From positions 648,001-712,000 of the forward strand of contig NZ_JAMZDX010000001.1 of NCBI RefSeq assembly GCF_024172095.1: a stretch of 64,000 bases of DNA, read 5' to 3'. Within the stretch, counting starts at the first letter, position 1. Each line of letters starts with the position of its first letter. The notes under the pieces are model-generated. The model did not search any database. It was not told the DNA's origin and was given only the letters and a program-made list of their open reading frames with translations. Source of the DNA: Kitasatospora cinereorecta. Its GTDB lineage: Bacteria > Actinomycetota > Actinomycetes > Streptomycetales > Streptomycetaceae. Both the position numbers and the translations under genes were made by a program. Positions 61,014 to 64,000 of the stretch are shown in pieces.

Positions 61014-63293
61014 TCAGGCGCCGCTGTCGGCCTCGAAGCGCACCACGACCGCCTTGGAGGTGGGCGTGTTGCTGATCTCGGCGGTGGAGTCCAGCGGCAC
61101 CAGCACGTTGGTCTCCGGGTAGTACGCCGCCGCACCGCCGCGGGCGACCGGGTAGTGCACCACCTTGAAGTGCGGGGCGCGGCGTTCCACGCCGTCCTTC
61201 CACTCGCTGACCAGGTCGACGTACGCGCCCTCGGTGAGCCCGAGCTCGGCCGCGTCCGCGGGGTTGACCAGCACCACGCGGCGGCCGCCGGTGATGCCGC
61301 GGTAGCGGTCGTCCAGGCCGTAGATCGTCGTGTTGTACTGGTCGTGCGAGCGCAGCGTCTGCAGCAGCAGCCGGCCCTCGGGCACCTCGGGGGCGGTCAG
61401 CGGGTTGACCGTGAAGTTGGCCATCCCGGTCGCGGTGGGGAAGGTGCGGCTGTCGCGCGGGCCGTGCGGCAGGGCGAAGCCGCCGGGGCGGCGGACCTTG
61501 GCGTTGAAGTCCTCGAAGCCCGGCACCACCCGGGAGATCCGGTCCCGGATGCTGTCGTACGAGCTGGCGAACTCCTCCCAGGGGAGGGTGTCCTGCGCGC
61601 CGAGGGTGGCCCGGGCGAGCCGGGCGACGATCTGCACCTCGGAGAGCAGGTCCGGCGCCGGAGGCTGCAGGCCGCCGCGCGAGGAGTGGACCATGCCCAT
61701 CGAGTCCTCGACGCTGACGAACTGGGCGCCGGCCGGGGTCCAGTCCCGGTCGGTGCGGCCGAGGGTCGGCAGGATCAGGGCGCGGGCGCCGGTGACCACG
61801 TGCGAGCGGTTGAGCTTGGTGGAGACGTGCACGGTCAGCCGGCAGCGGCGGATCGCCGCCTCGGTGGCCAGGGTGTCCGGGGTGGCGGCGACGAAGTTGC
61901 CGCCCATCGCGAAGAAGACGCCGACCCGGCCGTCGCGCATCGCGCGGATGGTGTCCACCGAGTCGAGGCCGTGCTCGCGCGGCGGCTCGAAGGCGAACTC
62001 CTTGCCGAGCGCGTCCAGGAAGGCCTGGGACGGGCGCTCGAAGATGCCCATGGTGCGGTCGCCCTGCACGTTGCTGTGGCCGCGGACCGGGCAGACGCCC
62101 GCGCCCGGACGGCCGACGTTGCCGCGCAGCAGCAGGAAGTTGACCACCTCGCGGATGGTCGGCACGGCGTGCCGGTGCTGGGTCAGGCCCATCGCCCAGC
62201 AGACGATGATCTTCTCGGAGGAGGTGACCAGCTCGGCCAGCTCCTCGATCTGCTCCCAGGGCAGGCCGGTCGCGGCGAGCACCTCGGTTCGGTCGTCCGC
62301 CTTCGCCTGGGCGGCGAACTCCTCGAAGCCGTGGCAGTGTTCGGCGATGAAGGCGTGGTCGACCGCGTCCTGTTCCAGCAGCAGCCGGTTGAGCGTCCGG
62401 AACAGTGCCAGGTCGCCGCCGAGCCGGATCTGCAGGAACAGGTCGGTGAGCTTGGTGCCGGAGCCGACCAGGCCGCGCGCGTTCTGCGGGTTCTTGAACC
62501 GCTCCAGGCCCGCCTCGGGCAGCGGGTTGACGCTGACGATCTTCGCGCCGGAGCGCTTGGCCCGCTCCAGCGCGGAGAGCATCCGCGGGTGGTTGGTGCC
62601 CGGGTTCTGGCCCGCGACGATGATCAGGTCGGCCTGGTACAGGTCCTTGAGGCTGACGCTGCCCTTGCCGACGCCCAGCGTCTCGGTGAGCGCCGAACCC
62701 GAGGACTCGTGGCACATGTTGGAGCAGTCCGGCAGGTTGTTGGTGCCGAGCCGGCGGGCGAACAGCTGGTAGAGGAAGGCGGCCTCGTTGCTGGTCCGGC
62801 CCGAGGTGTAGAAGGCGGCGCCGTCCGGGGTGTCGAGGGCGTTCAGCTCCTCGGCGATCAACGCGAAGGCGTCGTCCCAGGAGACCGGGGTGTAGTGGGT
62901 CGCGCCCTCGTCCAGCAGCATCGGGGTGGTGAGCCGGCCCTGCTGGCCCAGCCAGTAGCCCGAGCGCTCGGCCAGCTCGGCGACCGGGTGCGCGGCGAAG
63001 AACGCCGGCGTGATCCGCCGCTCGGTGGCCTCCTCGGCGACCGCCTTGGCGCCGTTCTCGCAGAACTCGGCGGTGTGCGTCTTCCCCGGCTCCGGCCAGG
63101 CACAGCCCGGGCAGTCGAAGCCGTCCGGCTGGTTGACCTTGCGCAGGGTGGCCAGCACCCGGCGCGGCGACATCTGCTCGGACGCCATCCGCAGGCTGTG
63201 CCCGACGGCCGGGAGCCCGGCCGCGGCGTGCTGGGGAGCGCCGACCTGCGGTGCGTCCTGCACCGGGTCGCTCTGCGGGGCCTGCTTGGCCAT
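61014..63293 (-). CDS. FdhF/YdeP-family molybdopterin oxidoreductase
   Basis: A 759-residue cytoplasmic oxidoreductase of the YdeP/FdhF group. An N-terminal cysteine motif CPGCAWPEPGKTH is near residue 61. The molybdopterin-binding part contains GRTSNEAAFLYQLFARRLG, DCSNMCHESSG and GQNPGTNHPRML, and the C-terminal dinucleotide-binding domain has TLRSHDQYNTTIYGLDDRYRG. No selenocysteine codon is seen. The family is related to formate dehydrogenase and has been linked to acid resistance in enterobacteria, but the substrate in actinomycetes is unknown. ATG at 63293. Confidence 0.9.
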   Translation of the reverse strand: MAKQAPQSDPVQDAPQVGAPQHAAAGLPAVGHSLRMASEQMSPRRVLATLRKVNQPDGFDCPGCAWPEPGKTHTAEFCENGAKAVAEEATERRITPAFFAAHPVAELAERSGYWLGQQGRLTTPMLLDEGATHYTPVSWDDAFALIAEELNALDTPDGAAFYTSGRTSNEAAFLYQLFARRLGTNNLPDCSNMCHESSGSALTETLGVGKGSVSLKDLYQADLIIVAGQNPGTNHPRMLSALERAKRSGAKIVSVNPLPEAGLERFKNPQNARGLVGSGTKLTDLFLQIRLGGDLALFRTLNRLLLEQDAVDHAFIAEHCHGFEEFAAQAKADDRTEVLAATGLPWEQIEELAELVTSSEKIIVCWAMGLTQHRHAVPTIREVVNFLLLRGNVGRPGAGVCPVRGHSNVQGDRTMGIFERPSQAFLDALGKEFAFEPPREHGLDSVDTIRAMRDGRVGVFFAMGGNFVAATPDTLATEAAIRRCRLTVHVSTKLNRSHVVTGARALILPTLGRTDRDWTPAGAQFVSVEDSMGMVHSSRGGLQPPAPDLLSEVQIVARLARATLGAQDTLPWEEFASSYDSIRDRISRVVPGFEDFNAKVRRPGGFALPHGPRDSRTFPTATGMANFTVNPLTAPEVPEGRLLLQTLRSHDQYNTTIYGLDDRYRGITGGRRVVLVNPADAAELGLTEGAYVDLVSEWKDGVERRAPHFKVVHYPVARGGAAAYYPETNVLVPLDSTAEISNTPTSKAVVVRFEADSGA

Positions 63294-63446
63294 GACCGGA
63301 CACCTCCTGCTCAAACCGGGTCCGAGCGCCGTTGCCGGTCCCGCTTCCATCCTTGCACTGCGGGTCCGGGGACTCGACGCCGCCCGAGGCGTCCCGGCGG
63401 ATAGGGTGCTGGGCGCAGTCGAGACGTCCCGAGAATGAGGTCGGCC

Positions 63447-64000
63447 GTGACCATCCCCCCGATTCCCGCGCAGTCCCCGGGCAGTTCCGGGGAGGCGCCC
63501 GCCGAGCCGGCCGAGGCGGCGCCGGAGCTGCGCGCGCTGCTGGTCCGCCTGCGGGACGGCGCGGGCGACGCGCCGGGCCCGGACGGCGCCGCCCACCTGC
63601 TGGAACTGGTGGCCCGGGAGATGACCGCGCTGCTCGGCCGCTACGACCGGGAGACCCTGGTCGCCTGGCGCGAACTCGGCTTCGCCCGCCGCGAGGCCGG
63701 CGACCCGGCCGCCGCCGTCCACCTGCTCGGCCAGGTGGTGGCCGACATGGCCCAGGCGCTCGGCCCCGCCGACCGGGACACCCTCTACGCCCACCTGGAG
63801 TTCGCCGCCGCGATGGGCGACGCCGGCGACCCCGGCGGGGCCGCCCAGCGGCTGCGCGACCTGGTGCCCTCACTGACCGCCGAGGTCGGGCCGCAGGGCG
63901 ACCTGGCCCTCACCGCGCAGGTGCAGCTGGCGGTGAACCTCGGCCGGATCGGCGACCTGATGGGGGCCGTCGGCCAGCTGCTGCAGCTCCTCCCGGCCAT
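63447..64000 (+). CDS. TPR-repeat protein (3' end outside window)
   Basis: An open reading frame starts with GTG at 63447 and runs past the window end; 184 residues are visible. After an Ala/Pro-rich N-terminus come repeats of the TPR_10/TPR_12 type at about 42-residue steps (DRETLVAWRELGFARREAGD, DRDTLYAHLEFAAAMGDAGD and QGDLALTAQVQLAVNLGRIG). Such repeats are typical of large actinomycete TPR regulators and protein kinases. The third-position bias is strong. Function cannot be given. Confidence 0.8.
   Translation, partial: MTIPPIPAQSPGSSGEAPAEPAEAAPELRALLVRLRDGAGDAPGPDGAAHLLELVAREMTALLGRYDRETLVAWRELGFARREAGDPAAAVHLLGQVVADMAQALGPADRDTLYAHLEFAAAMGDAGDPGGAAQRLRDLVPSLTAEVGPQGDLALTAQVQLAVNLGRIGDLMGAVGQLLQLLPA

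Overview
The window is very GC-rich, densely coded and built from families typical of Streptomycetaceae: DasR/DasABC, WhiB, a SigB-type sigma factor with its RsbW-type partner, Ni-SOD with its maturation protease, Kgd and Lon. Gene order from nrdAB through das, sigH, sodN and kgd to lon follows, as I remember it, the conserved core of the Streptomyces chromosome, so this looks like core chromosome of a Streptomyces or Kitasatospora. I cannot give a species.

Layout. 1-4.5 kb: a translationally coupled HD-GYP/HD pair, a TPR protein and a peptide deformylase with a His-rich tail. 4.6-10 kb: a VanZ-like gene and the class Ia ribonucleotide reductase operon nrdAB, preceded by a cobalamin riboswitch and two NrdR boxes. 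10-14.6 kb: GNAT, a small membrane protein, a GlxA-type regulator, a histidine phosphatase and the MctP transporter with its DUF3311 partner. 14.7-25.5 kb: the N-acetylglucosamine/chitobiose locus (dasR, GH3 enzyme, dasC, dasB, dasA), a divergent DasA paralogue, a SIS-domain sugar-phosphate enzyme and a PdtaS-like histidine kinase, linked by about eight DasR-like (dre) sites. 25.8-31.8 kb: WblE/WhiB1-like protein, lipid-kinase-like protein, the rsbA-sigH stress operon, sodN/sodX and a CGNR regulator. 31.9-38.8 kb: polar amino-acid ABC transporter, a second binding protein, malic enzyme and a quinone-type oxidoreductase. 38.8-42.7 kb: an intact IS4-type element, a PadR/DUF4097 pair and a DUF6104 protein. 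42.7-52.4 kb: Kgd, a two-component system, a rhomboid-like protein and Lon. 52.5-64 kb: GtrA and ROK proteins, a MarR-controlled export region, a Pit phosphate transporter with a PHO box, an NlpC/P60 hydrolase, a YdeP/FdhF oxidoreductase and the start of a TPR protein.

How it works together. The window is unusually rich in readable regulatory DNA. The das locus would take up chitobiose/GlcNAc, trim it with the GH3 enzyme and feed it to the SIS enzyme under DasR; no ATPase is present, so MsiK or another ATPase elsewhere must energise uptake. Candidate Crp sites precede mctP and wblE, a HAIR element precedes lon, a PHO box precedes pit and a SigB-type promoter precedes rsbA-sigH.

Five copies of a long intergenic hairpin repeat sit at gene 3' ends. 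One is split by the IS4 element, whose ends, target duplication and catalytic residues are all readable. I saw no CRISPR array, rRNA, tRNA or prophage. I did not find a clearly unprecedented system. The best leads are the DasR-linked kinase and divergent DasA paralogue, the PadR/DUF4097 module and the hairpin repeat family.
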